Below, one piece after another: positions 18,942-27,707 of a stretch of 64,000 nucleotides of DNA; within the stretch, counting starts at the first letter, position 1, and each line of letters begins with the position of its first letter. The notes beneath the pieces are model-generated. The model was not told the origin of the DNA. It did not search any database and was given only the letters and a program-made list of their open reading frames with translations. The stretch comes from Psychrobacter sp. I-STPA10. Its GTDB lineage: Bacteria > Pseudomonadota > Gammaproteobacteria > Pseudomonadales > Moraxellaceae. Made by a program: the position numbers and the translations under genes. Location of the stretch: positions 62,001-126,000 of the forward strand of contig NZ_VFYU01000012.1 in NCBI RefSeq assembly GCF_021012795.1, given 5' to 3'.

Positions 18942-19738
18942 AACAACTCCATTGAGGACACTCTATGACGTTGTTAATACATTTGCATGTTGGCTTAATT
19001 AAAATGTCTTTATTTTGATGGTCAGCTTTTTAAATGCTATTTTTTATAAGATAAGTCTCATGTAGTGATTATTATAAAACTTATTATTTATCTATAATAT
19101 GGCAAATTATGATGCTAAAGCTATACCACTGCTCATACAAACACTAATAAACAGTTGAGTTAAATAAAGAGGGACGTTTGCATGAGCCAACAAACAAGGT
19201 ATCAACAATGTGAAACCAGACCTTTTTTTTAAATAGCCTATAATCTATAGATAGGTTACTTATAAAAGCTACCTATACCACATAATTAAATACGATATAG
19301 CTAAATAACGAAAGGGTCAGCGATAGTATGTCTAATTAGGGTGATAAACTAGACATTAAAAAAGTCCACTAGCGCCTTCTTCTTTGTTGGCTCTGATGAT
19401 GTTGTCAGACCACCCCTTACAGCTTTGTGCTGCCTTTTAGGTGACTTTTAGTGCTTTAGCTGAACGAAATATCAGGGAAAGAAAAACCTCTACGGCGTTG
19501 ATTGAGGTTATGGACTTATGGCGTTAGCATAGCATAAAAACCGTCTTTTTCACTAGCGTTTTTATCAACTTACCTATCAAAAAAATTAAACACTCGCACA
19601 ATATATTAGGAGTTTTTAAGGCTTATTCACCTGTCCCAAAAATAAAATAGCTTTGGTTTTGTTATCCTTAATGAAATAGTACCCTTACTTATTCTTACCA
19701 TCTTTCTGCCCTTCCTGCTAACACAACCGTTGTTCTAC
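18942..19738. other. Intergenic region between putA and the DUF1801 gene; possible decayed coding fragment
   Basis: This 797-bp stretch has no intact gene. It must contain the putA promoter (minus strand). On the minus strand between about 19520 and 19345 two adjacent short open segments have coding-like character. One reads INAVEVFLSLIFRSAKALKV before a stop; the other reads KAAQSCKGWSDNIIRANKEE just after it. They suggest a decayed gene or mobile-element fragment, which I cannot identify. The rest is AT-rich with small palindromes (for example around 19225-19260). Confidence 0.35.
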
Positions 19739-20146
19739 TTACTTATCAAGTTTGTAAGTCAGTGCCATATCAAGACACACCTTGACTTCATCGACTGGTA
19801 GTGGCTCATTGACGTTGAGAATGATTGCTCTGTTTTTTAAATAATTAAGCTCTGGTAACAACTCACGAAATGTTTCAACTAAACTCGTTTGACAATGAAA
19901 GAAAATAGCAACCTCATTATCTGTATGCCTGTCTATACGCACCGTCGTACCAGAACCACTGACCTCTGTTAAAAAACTCGGTTGTGACCACTTAAGAGTT
20001 TCCATCAGCGGACCAATCTCTTCACGTTCGTTAGCAACTTGATAAACAAGTTCTCTGATTTCTAATAATCTATCACGAATTTTATCTGGATAACCTTCAA
20101 TCACACTCAAAACTTCTGCACTAATCTCTGCATTTTCACATTTCAT
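19739..20146 (-). CDS. DUF1801 (YdhG-like) domain protein
   Basis: A 135-aa soluble protein. The motif LKWSQPSFLT followed by a beta-strand region (TTVRIDRHTDNEVAIFFHCQT) and a late ALTYKLDK matches the DUF1801/YdhG-like fold, which is related to the iron-chaperone frataxin-like group. Function is not established. It is divergent from trpR with an 88-bp gap and is a single-gene unit. The start is the first ATG, preceded by GGGAGC. Length is typical for the family. Confidence 0.75.
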   Translation of the reverse strand: MKCENAEISAEVLSVIEGYPDKIRDRLLEIRELVYQVANEREEIGPLMETLKWSQPSFLTEVSGSGTTVRIDRHTDNEVAIFFHCQTSLVETFRELLPELNYLKNRAIILNVNEPLPVDEVKVCLDMALTYKLDK

Positions 20147-20234
20147 ATTTGCTCCCTCAAATTTATTAAACTTTACTTTTTTGTTTCACTGTACTAGAAT
20201 GCTGAAATTCTAATAATTAGCCCTAAATATCACC

Positions 20235-20519
20235 ATGACTACCAAAACCGATGACGCTTATCAAAGCCTAATAACCCATCTTGCCAACTGTGATGATAGC
20301 AAACAAATTGACGCAGTGTTGACCGCCCTACTTACTGACAAAGAACGGCAAGAGATTGCTAACCGTATCCGTATTTTTGACCTATTAGAGCAAGGTACAA
20401 CCCAGCGAGAAATTGCCGATACTTTGGGCGTGGGGATTGCCACCGTTTCTCGGGGGGCAAAAGCTCTACAAAAGCATGATATTAGCGATTTATTAACAAC
20501 ACATCGGCAGAATAATTAA
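20235..20519 (+). CDS. trpR: Trp operon repressor TrpR
   Basis: A 94-aa all-helical repressor. The core LTDKERQEIANRIRIFDLLEQ, followed by the helix-turn-helix TQREIADTLGVGIATVSRGAKAL, aligns with E. coli TrpR (LTPDEREALGTRVRI...[21 protein letters not shown]). With bound tryptophan it should dimerise on operators and repress trp genes. trpE lies immediately downstream, so trpR is probably in the same transcription unit and autoregulated. The upstream region contains GTACTAG (20192-20198), which equals one half of the E. coli trp operator, and a small dyad TAGAAT/ATTCTA. That operator reading is inference from one half-site. YerC-like proteins are relatives; the position next to trpE favours TrpR. 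Confidence 0.82.
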   Translation: MTTKTDDAYQSLITHLANCDDSKQIDAVLTALLTDKERQEIANRIRIFDLLEQGTTQREIADTLGVGIATVSRGAKALQKHDISDLLTTHRQNN

Positions 20520-20593
20520 CTTTAAAAATTACCAACCACTTATTTTAAATAGCTTTCTTAAACGAAAATTTTGGATAACTTTTGGATAACTTT

Positions 20594-22057
20594 ATGACAA
20601 CGCAAAATAGCACACCTGCTCACAATAAGCCTAGCCCCATCACTATTGCCAGTAAGCCCATGCGGATTAAACTGACGCAAGATATTGATTTTTTTGAGCT
20701 ATTTAAACGTATTGAAGCGCAATATGACACCTGCTATTTGCTTGAATCATTGGGGGCAGAGAGTCATATTTCTCGCCATCATGCCATCGGTTTTGACCCC
20801 ATCATGACCATCACCGCCACTGACCGTAACACTTTGGCAATTACCAACAACCAAACAGGGCAAACCGACATTTATACGACTGACAACCCTTACCAACTGC
20901 TTAGAGAGATTACCCCACAACACGTCATCGCCCGTAATCAAACAGGCGGACTGGTTGGCTATTTGGGTTATGACAGTGTTAACTTTTTTGAGCCAACCCT
21001 CAATGCCAAAGCCAGTGAGCATTTTGAACCGTTTAAATTTGGCGTATATTTAGACGGCTTGACTCTTGATAAAATGACAGGGGAAATTTTTTATTTTTAT
21101 TATCCAAGCAAGCAAGAAGACAATGCAAACAATAGCCATACCAGTCAAGCCAATCGTATGGCAGAGATTCAAGCTTTGTTAGACGCTCCCATTCCCAGTT
21201 ATCAGCCACCAAAGGTAGAATTTGTTGGTGATGGCATGAGCCGTGAGCAACACGCTGAGGCAGTCAAAAAGGTCAAAGAGGACATCATTGCAGGGCGTAT
21301 CTTTCAATGTGAAGTTGGTTTTAAATCCAACTATCGTATTACTGGCGAGCATATGCCGATTTATGAAAAACTGCGTGAGGTCAACCCTTCACCGCACATG
21401 TATTTTATGAAGTTTGGCAAACAACGTATCATCGGGGCATCACCCGAACTGCTATTCCGCTTACGGCAAGGCGAGATGGAAACCTACCCACTGGCAGGCA
21501 CAGCAAAACGGGGGACAAATGAGATTGAAGACCGCAAACTGGCTCGGGCATTGCTCAATGATAAAAAAGAAATTGCCGAGCATAATATGCTCGTTGATTT
21601 GCACCGCAATGATATCGGACGAGTGGCTCGTTTTGGTACGGTAAAAGTGCGTAGCCTAATGGACATCAAACGCTACTCGCACGTTCAGCATATCTCCTCT
21701 GAGATTGTCGGCATTTTGCACCCTGAGCATGATATGTTTACTGCATTGGCAAGCAATTTCCCTGCTGGTACGCTATCGGGTGCACCCAAAATTGAGGCAA
21801 TCAAAATCATCAATCAGCTAGAGCCAGACGGACGTGGTGCTTATGGCGGGGCGTTGGGGTCGTTTAATTTTAATGGGGATTGTATCTTTGCCATTCCCAT
21901 TCGCAGTTTATTTATCAATGGCGAAACCGCCTATGCCCAAACTTGTGGTGGCAATGTTTATGACTCCAATCCAGAAGATGAATATCTGGAAATTCAGCGT
22001 AAACTATCAGCAATGAAAGTGGTATTGGATAGTTTTATGAATGATGGTAAGGTTTAG
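20594..22057 (+). CDS. trpE: Anthranilate synthase component I TrpE
   Basis: About 487 aa from the ATG at 20594; a TTG four codons upstream is an alternative, and neither has a strong ribosome site. It converts chorismate to anthranilate with ammonia supplied by TrpG. The N-terminal domain has LLES near residue 50 (the tryptophan feedback site in known TrpE). The C-terminal chorismate-binding domain has IFQCEVGFKSNYRI, IIGASPELLFRL, PLAGTAKRGTNEIEDRKLA, DLHRNDIGRVARFG, FPAGTLSGAPKIEAI and the final TCGGNVYDSNPEDEY. All key motifs are intact. It follows trpR; trpG comes 877 bp later, after an inserted toxin-antitoxin pair. Confidence 0.93.
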   Translation: MTTQNSTPAHNKPSPITIASKPMRIKLTQDIDFFELFKRIEAQYDTCYLLESLGAESHISRHHAIGFDPIMTITATDRNTLAITNNQTGQTDIYTTDNPYQLLREITPQHVIARNQTGGLVGYLGYDSVNFFEPTLNAKASEHFEPFKFGVYLDGLTLDKMTGEIFYFYYPSKQEDNANNSHTSQANRMAEIQALLDAPIPSYQPPKVEFVGDGMSREQHAEAVKKVKEDIIAGRIFQCEVGFKSNYRITGEHMPIYEKLREVNPSPHMYFMKFGKQRIIGASPELLFRLRQGEMETYPLAGTAKRGTNEIEDRKLARALLNDKKEIAEHNMLVDLHRNDIGRVARFGTVKVRSLMDIKRYSHVQHISSEIVGILHPEHDMFTALASNFPAGTLSGAPKIEAIKIINQLEPDGRGAYGGALGSFNFNGDCIFAIPIRSLFINGETAYAQTCGGNVYDSNPEDEYLEIQRKLSAMKVVLDSFMNDGKV

Positions 22058-22110
22058 TTTATCTATACCAGAAAACTCTGAACCATTCTGAACAAACATA
22101 AAGGATTTTT

Positions 22111-22413
22111 ATGGCTACCTTACATATTGAAAACGTACCTCAGCAAACCGTTAGCCAATTATCCAAACTGGCACAGCAATCTGGCATGAGTATTGAGGAA
22201 TATCATCAAAGCCTACTAAATTACTGGGTACAATCCCCCAAACAGTTAGACAAAACTGATATCCAAAGCCTTAGTCAAATTCAAAGCCAAACTCCAAGCC
22301 AAACTGACACTTTGGTTGACTGCTTACTAAGTATGCCAAATGTGGGATTGGATAGTGACTTTGAACGGGTGCAAGATGACATAAATGACAGGGCTAATGA
22401 GGTTTTTGATTAA
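22111..22413 (+). CDS. FitA/VapB-type ribbon-helix-helix antitoxin
   Basis: A 100-aa protein. Residues 1-40 (MATLHIENVPQQTVSQLSKLAQQSGMSIEEYHQ) have the beta strand and two helices of an FitA-like RHH DNA-binding domain. The C-terminal half is a Ser/Gln-rich linker and an acidic tail that should wrap the toxin. An AAAGGA ribosome site precedes the ATG, and the toxin gene starts 24 bp after the stop. It is expected to neutralise the PIN toxin and repress its own promoter. The pair sits between trpE and trpG, an unusual position that suggests insertion. The linker with repeated SQ(I/T)QSQ motifs may be fast-evolving. Confidence 0.8.
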   Translation: MATLHIENVPQQTVSQLSKLAQQSGMSIEEYHQSLLNYWVQSPKQLDKTDIQSLSQIQSQTPSQTDTLVDCLLSMPNVGLDSDFERVQDDINDRANEVFD

Positions 22414-22437
22414 ATTAGTGAGCCATTAGGATTATCA

Positions 22438-22854
22438 ATGTATTTATTAGACACCAATGTTATCAGTGAATGTCGTAAACAAAATAATGCCAATATGGGC
22501 GTTATTAACTTTATGCAACAAGTAAAAAGAGAAAAAGCCGTCATTCATCTGAGCGTGGTTACGTTGGGTGAGCTTCGTCGAGGGGTAGAAAAAATTCGTC
22601 ATCGAGGCGATATCGAGCAAGCTCAAATATTAGAAACTTGGCTAGCCAATGTTAAACAACAATATCAACACACTATTCTAGATTTTGATAAATCTTGTGC
22701 AGATATTTGGGGTAAATTAAGAGTACCTAATCCTGAAAACTCTATCGACAAACAAATCGCCTCTACTGCTTTGGTACATGATTTAATTCTTGTCACTCGT
22801 AATATCAAAGATTTTAAAGATACAGGGGTCAAGCTACTTAATCCATTTAGCTAA
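22438..22854 (+). CDS. PIN-domain toxin, VapC/FitB type
   Basis: A 138-aa PIN-domain ribonuclease. The acidic metal ligands are all present: D5 (YLLDTNVISE), E45 (VVTLGELRRG), D104 (NSIDKQIAST) and D125 (TRNIKDF). The ending ALVHDLILVTRNIKDFKDTG is a VapC/FitB hallmark. Such toxins cleave specific RNAs, often initiator tRNA or rRNA, when freed from antitoxin. AGGA sits before the ATG. The complete catalytic set suggests an active toxin. It lies directly upstream of trpG, so trpG expression may depend on transcription through this pair or on its own promoter in the 79-bp gap. Confidence 0.88.
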   Translation: MYLLDTNVISECRKQNNANMGVINFMQQVKREKAVIHLSVVTLGELRRGVEKIRHRGDIEQAQILETWLANVKQQYQHTILDFDKSCADIWGKLRVPNPENSIDKQIASTALVHDLILVTRNIKDFKDTGVKLLNPFS

Positions 22855-22933
22855 TTATTTTTTGACTTATTCCCTATCGCTTATTAACTCTATTTATTTG
22901 AAAATTATCACTATTCGTAAATTTAGGAAAACC

Positions 22934-23602
22934 ATGAAAGTTTTAATCATCGACAACTACGATTCATTTACCTTTAATCTTTACCAATACGTTGGTGAGA
23001 TTTTGCAAGCCCAAGACGGACATGCTGAAGTCATCGTTAAACGCAATGATGAAATCAGCCTAGCAGACGTGCAAGCAATGAATCCTGACCGTATCATCAT
23101 CTCACCCGGCCCCGGTTCACCTGATGACCCAGCTTATTTTGGCGTCTGTGCTGAGGTGATTACCGAAATGGGCAAAACCACGCCATTATTGGGGGTATGC
23201 TTGGGTATGCAGGGTATCGCCCATGTGTTTGGGGCAAAAGTGGTACGGGCAGGACTGCCGATGCACGGTAAAACCTCTCCCATTTATCATGATGGTGCAG
23301 GCGTGTTTGCTGGCTTACCACAAGAGCTTGAAATCATGCGTTATCACTCACTCATGGTGCAAGCAGATAGCATGCCTGAGTGTTTATTGGTCACTGCGGT
23401 GGTCGCTGACGAACAAAATGATAAGCAAAATAATGCTACTTTTGACCATCAAACCCTGCAACAATTCGCCTTATCATGTCAGGAAATCATGGGCTTACGC
23501 CACAAAGACTATCCCATTCAAGGGGTACAATTTCACCCAGAATCCTTTGCTACAGAAGGTGCAAAACGCTTATTAAGCAATTTTTTATTGCAAGCCAGTT
23601 AG
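22934..23602 (+). CDS. trpG: Anthranilate synthase component II TrpG (glutamine amidotransferase)
   Basis: 222 aa from the ATG at 22934. I chose it because AGGAAA precedes it and MKVLIIDNYDSFTFNLYQY is the standard TrpG start; the reading frame continues further upstream without a credible start. It hydrolyses glutamine and passes ammonia to TrpE. The class I amidotransferase triad is visible: Cys89 in GVCLGMQG, and His and Glu in GVQFHPESFATEG. The oxyanion stretch SPGPGSPDDP is intact. It may also serve as PabA for folate synthesis, since these subunits are often shared. Separated from trpE by the toxin-antitoxin pair. Confidence 0.93.
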   Translation: MKVLIIDNYDSFTFNLYQYVGEILQAQDGHAEVIVKRNDEISLADVQAMNPDRIIISPGPGSPDDPAYFGVCAEVITEMGKTTPLLGVCLGMQGIAHVFGAKVVRAGLPMHGKTSPIYHDGAGVFAGLPQELEIMRYHSLMVQADSMPECLLVTAVVADEQNDKQNNATFDHQTLQQFALSCQEIMGLRHKDYPIQGVQFHPESFATEGAKRLLSNFLLQAS

Positions 23603-23629
23603 TCAGTATAAATATGATGGGTTAAGTTG

Positions 23630-24055
23630 ATGACAAAACGCATTGATTTATACTCGTTAACAGGGGCGATGCTAATTTACCCTACCCCATCAGGTATTTG
23701 GTTAAATAATCAAGTAGGTGGGCATGCTTGTTTGCAAAAACAGGTGCAAGGCATACTTATTCCCATTGAGCAACACTATAATAACCATGCACTACTGTCT
23801 GATTTAGAGCTTAAACTTTATGAGATTTTTGCAGGGTGTGTCAGTGTAACTAAGACAATGGCTGATTGCTTTGATAAGTTAATGCAGGCTGAGGTTACAA
23901 CCAATTTTATACGTATCAATCGAGATAAACTGACAGATAGCTGTGAGGCGTGGTTATATGTTTGGGTTAACCAAACACCATTGGTAGATTTTCAGGGTTT
24001 TGCTCAAGACAATGAGTATTTTGAGGCAATTTTGACTTGGAATAATTCTGATTAA
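23630..24055 (+). CDS. Small soluble protein, possibly DUF6210
   Basis: A 141-aa protein from the ATG at 23630 (a TTG lies one codon earlier). The N-terminal pattern (IYPTPSGIWLNNQVGGHACLQKQVQGILIPI) and a late EAWLYVWVN resemble small proteins annotated DUF6210, whose function is unknown; this assignment is from memory and tentative. There is no signal peptide or TM. It follows trpG by 27 bp on the same strand and may be co-transcribed, but I see no biochemical link to tryptophan. A hairpin (24244-24279) about 190 bp downstream could end the transcript. Confidence 0.6.
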   Translation: MTKRIDLYSLTGAMLIYPTPSGIWLNNQVGGHACLQKQVQGILIPIEQHYNNHALLSDLELKLYEIFAGCVSVTKTMADCFDKLMQAEVTTNFIRINRDKLTDSCEAWLYVWVNQTPLVDFQGFAQDNEYFEAILTWNNSD

Positions 24056-24243
24056 AGCGATAGCAACCATAAGAAAAAAACATGCAACATAAGAAAGCTA
24101 GGTGAGAAAGTAGCTGCTTCCACGAAAGCAGCTACTGTGAACGAAGATAACAAAGATTTTATATTGAATCAGCCATATTACCATGCATTAGGTATTGAAA
24201 AACTGCCACACAGCCCCCATAAATTGCTAAGACATGATAGTAA

Positions 24244-24279
24244 TTGAAAATTGTGCTAAAATTCAGCACAATTTTTCAA
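24244..24279 (+). terminator. Long hairpin, probable terminator of the trpG-side transcript
   Basis: TTGAAAATTGTGCT pairs with AGCACAATTTTTCAA around a 7-nt loop, with one bulged base. The 3' arm contains TTTTT. No separate U-tract follows, so termination is likely but not certain. Confidence 0.5.
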
Positions 24280-24300
24280 GTCAAATCATCACTGTTACCA

Positions 24301-24338
24301 TTACTGTCTATATAACACTTTACTGTCTATATAACACT
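24301..24338 (+). repeat. Tandem duplication of a 19-bp unit upstream of rpoD
   Basis: Two exact consecutive copies of TTACTGTCTATATAACACT lie about 320 bp before the rpoD start. Each copy contains TATATAA, similar to a -10 element, so the duplication may duplicate a promoter element. This is inferred from sequence only. Confidence 0.8.
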
Positions 24339-24659
24339 TTAATAACCTTTTATTTATATTTTTTATACTTTATTGTTTGCATTCATTATTTATCATCATT
24401 TATCGATGGTATTGTTATGTTTTTTTATTCCAACCAATACAATTATATCAATGTCATAAAACAAACAAGACCAACCTATCAATGTTACCAACATAAATAA
24501 TGTGTCTATAAAGTATAGAATGTTAACGGCAATAGTATGATCATGTCACTATAGATTACAAATAACAGCTAACAGCGTTTACGTAAAAATTAAAACACAG
24601 TTTCCATCCAGTATGAATACAGAAAATTTGTGTTCATAACGATTATAAAGCGAGTATTT

Positions 24660-26561
24660 ATGAGCGAAAAGTCAGCCTCTCAATCCACATCACAGTTGGC
24701 AACTCTCATCCAAATGGGGAAAGATCAAGGCTATCTAACCTATGCAGAAGTGAATGATCAACTGCCTGCTTCAATTACCGAAAGCGATCAAATCGAAGAC
24801 ATCGTACAAATGCTCATGGATGTGGGTATCAAAATCTTTGAATCAGCACCCGATGATGATGATATCTTAATGAGTGATGAATCAGGTGACGATGAAATGG
24901 CAGCCGATGAGGCAGCACAAGTCTTAGCTGCTGTTGAGACTGAACCTGGTCGCACCACCGATCCAGTACGTATGTATATGCGTGAGATGGGTACGGTTGA
25001 TTTGCTGACTCGTGAAGGCGAGATTGCCATCGCCAAACGCATCGAAGAAGGTATCCGTGATGTGCAACACGCCATGGCTTACTGGCCAGGTACAGTACAA
25101 TACGTACTCACTGAATATGAGCAAGTTCAAGCAGGTGAAAAGAAACTTTCAGATGTCATCACTGGTTTTTTAGACCCAGAGCTGCCTGAGAGTGAAGCAG
25201 AAGAAGACGATGCTGAAGAAGCCATTCCTGTGATTACCAGTAAGAAAAAAACATCACAAAAAGATGATTTAGATGACGATGATGATGACGATTTAGATGA
25301 TGATGATTTAGATGACGACGAAGATGAAGATGCCGAAGAAAGCAGCGGACTTGATCCAGAAGAAGTGCGGGGACGCATCGAAGAGATACAGGAGCTATTT
25401 ACTACAGCCAAACAAGCCTTAGCTGACTATGGACGTGGTAGTGCACAAGCTGAAGAAGCCTATGCACAACTTGCTGATCGCTTTATGCTACTCAAACTCA
25501 ATAACCGTATGGCAGACCAAGTCATGGCAATCATGCACGATGTCTATGACGATGTACGTAAGCAAGAACGTCAAATCATGCGCTTGGTGATTCGCCGTGG
25601 TAAAATGCCACGTGCTGAGTTTCGCAAAACCTTCCCTAGTAATGAAACCAATGTCGATTGGCTTGCTGACCGTATCAAAGGTAAACCAAAGTTTGCCGAA
25701 AGCCTGGCGAAAGTTGCCGATGATGTGGTGGTGCTACAACGCCGTATCCGTGACCACGAAGACAAGCTCGATATGCAAGTGCATCAAATGAAAGATGTGG
25801 CAAGACGTATGGCAGTTGGTGAAGCCAAAGCCCGCCGCGCCAAAAAAGAGATGGTCGAAGCCAACTTACGTTTGGTTATCTCTATTGCCAAAAAATATAC
25901 CAACCGTGGTTTACAGTTCTTGGATTTGATTCAAGAAGGTAACATTGGCTTGATGAAAGCGGTGGATAAATTTGAATATCGCCGTGGTTATAAGTTTTCA
26001 ACCTATGCCACATGGTGGATTCGTCAGGCAATCACCCGCTCTATCGCTGACCAAGCGCGTACCATTCGTATCCCTGTGCACATGATTGAAACCATCAACA
26101 AAATCAATCGTGTGTCTCGTCAGCTATTACAAGAGATGGGACGTGAGCCAACCCCTGAGGAATTAGGCGAACGCTTAGAAATGGACGAGGTCAAGGTACG
26201 TAAAGTCCTCAAAATCGCCAAAGAACCGATTTCTATGGAAACGCCTATCGGTGATGATGAAGATTCACACTTGGGTGATTTTATTGAAGACCAAACCATC
26301 TCAAGCCCTGTTGAAGATGCCACCTCCGCAGGCTTACGTGAAGCCACTCGTGATGTGCTTGGTAACTTAACTGAGCGTGAAGCCAAAGTGCTGAAAATGC
26401 GTTTTGGTATTGACATGCCAACCGACCACACACTTGAGGAAGTCGGTAAGCAATTTGACGTCACCCGTGAGCGTATCCGTCAGATTGAAGCCAAAGCACT
26501 GCGTAAATTGCGTCACCCTTCTCGCTCTGAGCATCTGCGCTCATTCCTTGAAAATGACTAA
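24660..26561 (+). CDS. rpoD: Primary sigma factor RpoD (sigma-70)
   Basis: 633 aa from the ATG at 24660 ([10 protein letters not shown]), the usual RpoD start; the frame is open ten codons further up but lacks support. It directs RNA polymerase to housekeeping promoters. Region 1.1 is at the N-terminus, region 1.2 around [22 protein letters not shown], and region 2 at [57 protein letters not shown]. Region 3 has [12 protein letters not shown]. Region 4.2 ends with [24 protein letters not shown]. The non-conserved region holds a long Asp-rich run (about residues 200-232) coded by near-repeats of GATGAT. A terminator follows 40 bp after the stop. Confidence 0.97.
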   Translation: MSEKSASQSTSQLATLIQMGKDQGYLTYAEVNDQLPASITESDQIEDIVQMLMDVGIKIFESAPDDDDILMSDESGDDEMAADEAAQVLAAVETEPGRTTDPVRMYMREMGTVDLLTREGEIAIAKRIEEGIRDVQHAMAYWPGTVQYVLTEYEQVQAGEKKLSDVITGFLDPELPESEAEEDDAEEAIPVITSKKKTSQKDDLDDDDDDDLDDDDLDDDEDEDAEESSGLDPEEVRGRIEEIQELFTTAKQALADYGRGSAQAEEAYAQLADRFMLLKLNNRMADQVMAIMHDVYDDVRKQERQIMRLVIRRGKMPRAEFRKTFPSNETNVDWLADRIKGKPKFAESLAKVADDVVVLQRRIRDHEDKLDMQVHQMKDVARRMAVGEAKARRAKKEMVEANLRLVISIAKKYTNRGLQFLDLIQEGNIGLMKAVDKFEYRRGYKFSTYATWWIRQAITRSIADQARTIRIPVHMIETINKINRVSRQLLQEMGREPTPEELGERLEMDEVKVRKVLKIAKEPISMETPIGDDEDSHLGDFIEDQTISSPVEDATSAGLREATRDVLGNLTEREAKVLKMRFGIDMPTDHTLEEVGKQFDVTRERIRQIEAKALRKLRHPSRSEHLRSFLEND

Positions 26562-26600
26562 TTTACCCTTATAAAATAAATAGGTAATAGTTAAAAATAA

Positions 26601-26626
26601 AAAAGCTGAGCTAAGACTCAGCTTTT
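26601..26626 (+). terminator. Intrinsic terminator of rpoD
   Basis: A 10-bp perfect stem AAAAGCTGAG / CTCAGCTTTT with a 6-nt loop, followed by further T. It lies 40 bp past the rpoD stop. Confidence 0.9.
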
Positions 26627-26676
26627 TTAGCTTAATCACTTTTAATAAAAAACATTCAACTAAAAAGGATACCCTT

Positions 26677-27054
26677 ATGAGTAACAATAACCATCATGAT
26701 GATGATAAAACAGAAAACCTAAAACAACCCGTCACCCTATCTGCCATTGATGAGCCAAAACCCATCGTTGGCAGAAAAACCGATATCCAAAATCCAGAGC
26801 TGTGGGACTTTCCCATGGACTACCCGATGAGTATCATTGGGCACGAAGGGGAGCACGACAGCTTATTTAATGAAGTCAGCTTAATTTTAGCTGCATTATT
26901 TCCTGAGTTTGATACCGCCAGTATTGTAGTCAAACCCTCAAAAACGGGACGCTTTCACTCCTTACGTCTCAATCTATACCTCACCCATGCCAAACAGGTC
27001 AATGACCTATACGCTGCATTAGATGAGGCAAAAACGGTACGTACTGTTTTATAA
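26677..27054 (+). CDS. ybeD: YbeD/DUF493 family protein
   Basis: A 125-aa protein. After a charged, disordered N-terminus of about 45 residues comes ELWDFPMDYPMSIIG, the YbeD start, then a compact alpha/beta domain (ACT-like ferredoxin fold in the E. coli structure) ending YAALDEAKTVRTVL. E. coli YbeD has 87 aa, so the N-terminal extension is extra. Function is unknown; in many genomes it neighbours lipB/lipA or dacA, which are not adjacent here. AAAAGGA precedes the ATG. Confidence 0.85.
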   Translation: MSNNNHHDDDKTENLKQPVTLSAIDEPKPIVGRKTDIQNPELWDFPMDYPMSIIGHEGEHDSLFNEVSLILAALFPEFDTASIVVKPSKTGRFHSLRLNLYLTHAKQVNDLYAALDEAKTVRTVL

Positions 27055-27707
27055 GAACTTGTCTATTCTTATCTATGCTATAAGAAGACAGAATCAACAC
27101 TGCTTAGGACTGATTACTATGCTATGAATCAGCCCAAGCAGTAACCTGTTAAAAAAAACCGCAGTTACATTTTATAACTCAGCAGTTCTCATTATTTAAA
27201 AACTCACCAATTTTTTCGCAACTCCCACCAGTATAAGCCTTCCCCATTTAAAGGATACCCCTCTACATTTTCTATGCATAATATTTTTGAAAAATCAATC
27301 TAGTAAAATAATTATTTTCACGTTATATTGTGCCTACTCAAGCAAAAGCACCCCATATATAGTATATAGTTGATTTTTATCACCTTATGCTACTAGGCAG
27401 TTTTGTCCCAAAAATCAAGCAAAAAACGTAGCAATAAAGTCAAAAATAGGGCATATAGCCAAAGAAAACTAAAACGGATACAAGCCAACAACGTAGCCGT
27501 TTAATCATTCTTTGACAATAAAAGTAATAACACATGGTATCAACACCGATTGATGGTGTACTGCTGCCATTTCTAAACATAAATACTTTATAAGAGCCTG
27601 TCATATTAAACGAGTCTAAATAAGATAAGTTTTATGATGGATAGTTTTTTAAAGTTAATGGTTTTTATAATGATGATGACTTTGTTGCCAACGTATGGAG
27701 AAGAAAA
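27055..27707. other. Long leader/promoter region of nrdA
   Basis: 653 bp without a gene. It contains a hairpin just after ybeD (27100-27141: CTGCTTAGGACTGATT pairing imperfectly with AATCAGCCCAAGCAG), the tandem candidate NrdR boxes at 27319-27364, and a further 340 bp before nrdA in which I see no feature other than AT-rich sequence. Confidence 0.55.
27319..27364 (+). promoter_or_regulatory. Tandem candidate NrdR boxes upstream of nrdA
   Basis: CACGTTATATTGTG (27319-27332) and CCCCATATATAGTA (27351-27364) both resemble the NrdR box (consensus about ACACTATATATAGTGT). Their centres are 32 bp apart, the roughly three-helical-turn spacing usual for NrdR site pairs. NrdR represses ribonucleotide reductase genes when dATP is high. 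The boxes lie about 345 bp before the nrdA start, so the promoter is probably nearby and the leader long. The second box matches less well. Confidence 0.55.

Larger units (their letters stand above)
24056..24659. other. Intergenic region upstream of rpoD
   Basis: A 604-bp stretch without a convincing gene. It contains a hairpin GTAGCTGCTT/AAGCAGCTAC (24110-24135), a second hairpin (24244-24279), a tandem duplication (24301-24338) and very AT-rich DNA up to 24500. The frame of the preceding gene stays open after its stop from 24056 to 24247 (64 codons without an ATG), possibly a remnant. The rpoD promoters must lie here. Confidence 0.5.

Noticed and set aside
20582-20593. TTG at 20582 as the trpE start
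   Set aside because: An ATG follows four codons later and the homologous part begins well after it. Neither start has a strong ribosome site, so I kept the ATG.
24234-24500. An 88-codon plus-strand open frame before rpoD
   Set aside because: It is composed of very AT-rich DNA, runs through a hairpin and a tandem repeat, has no ribosome site, and its translation (runs of Phe, Tyr, Ile) looks non-coding.
27100-27141. The hairpin after ybeD as a riboswitch for nrdA
   Set aside because: It is a simple imperfect stem, 600 bp before nrdA and right behind ybeD, and no conserved riboswitch core (for example cobalamin-type) is visible. It is more likely the ybeD mRNA end.
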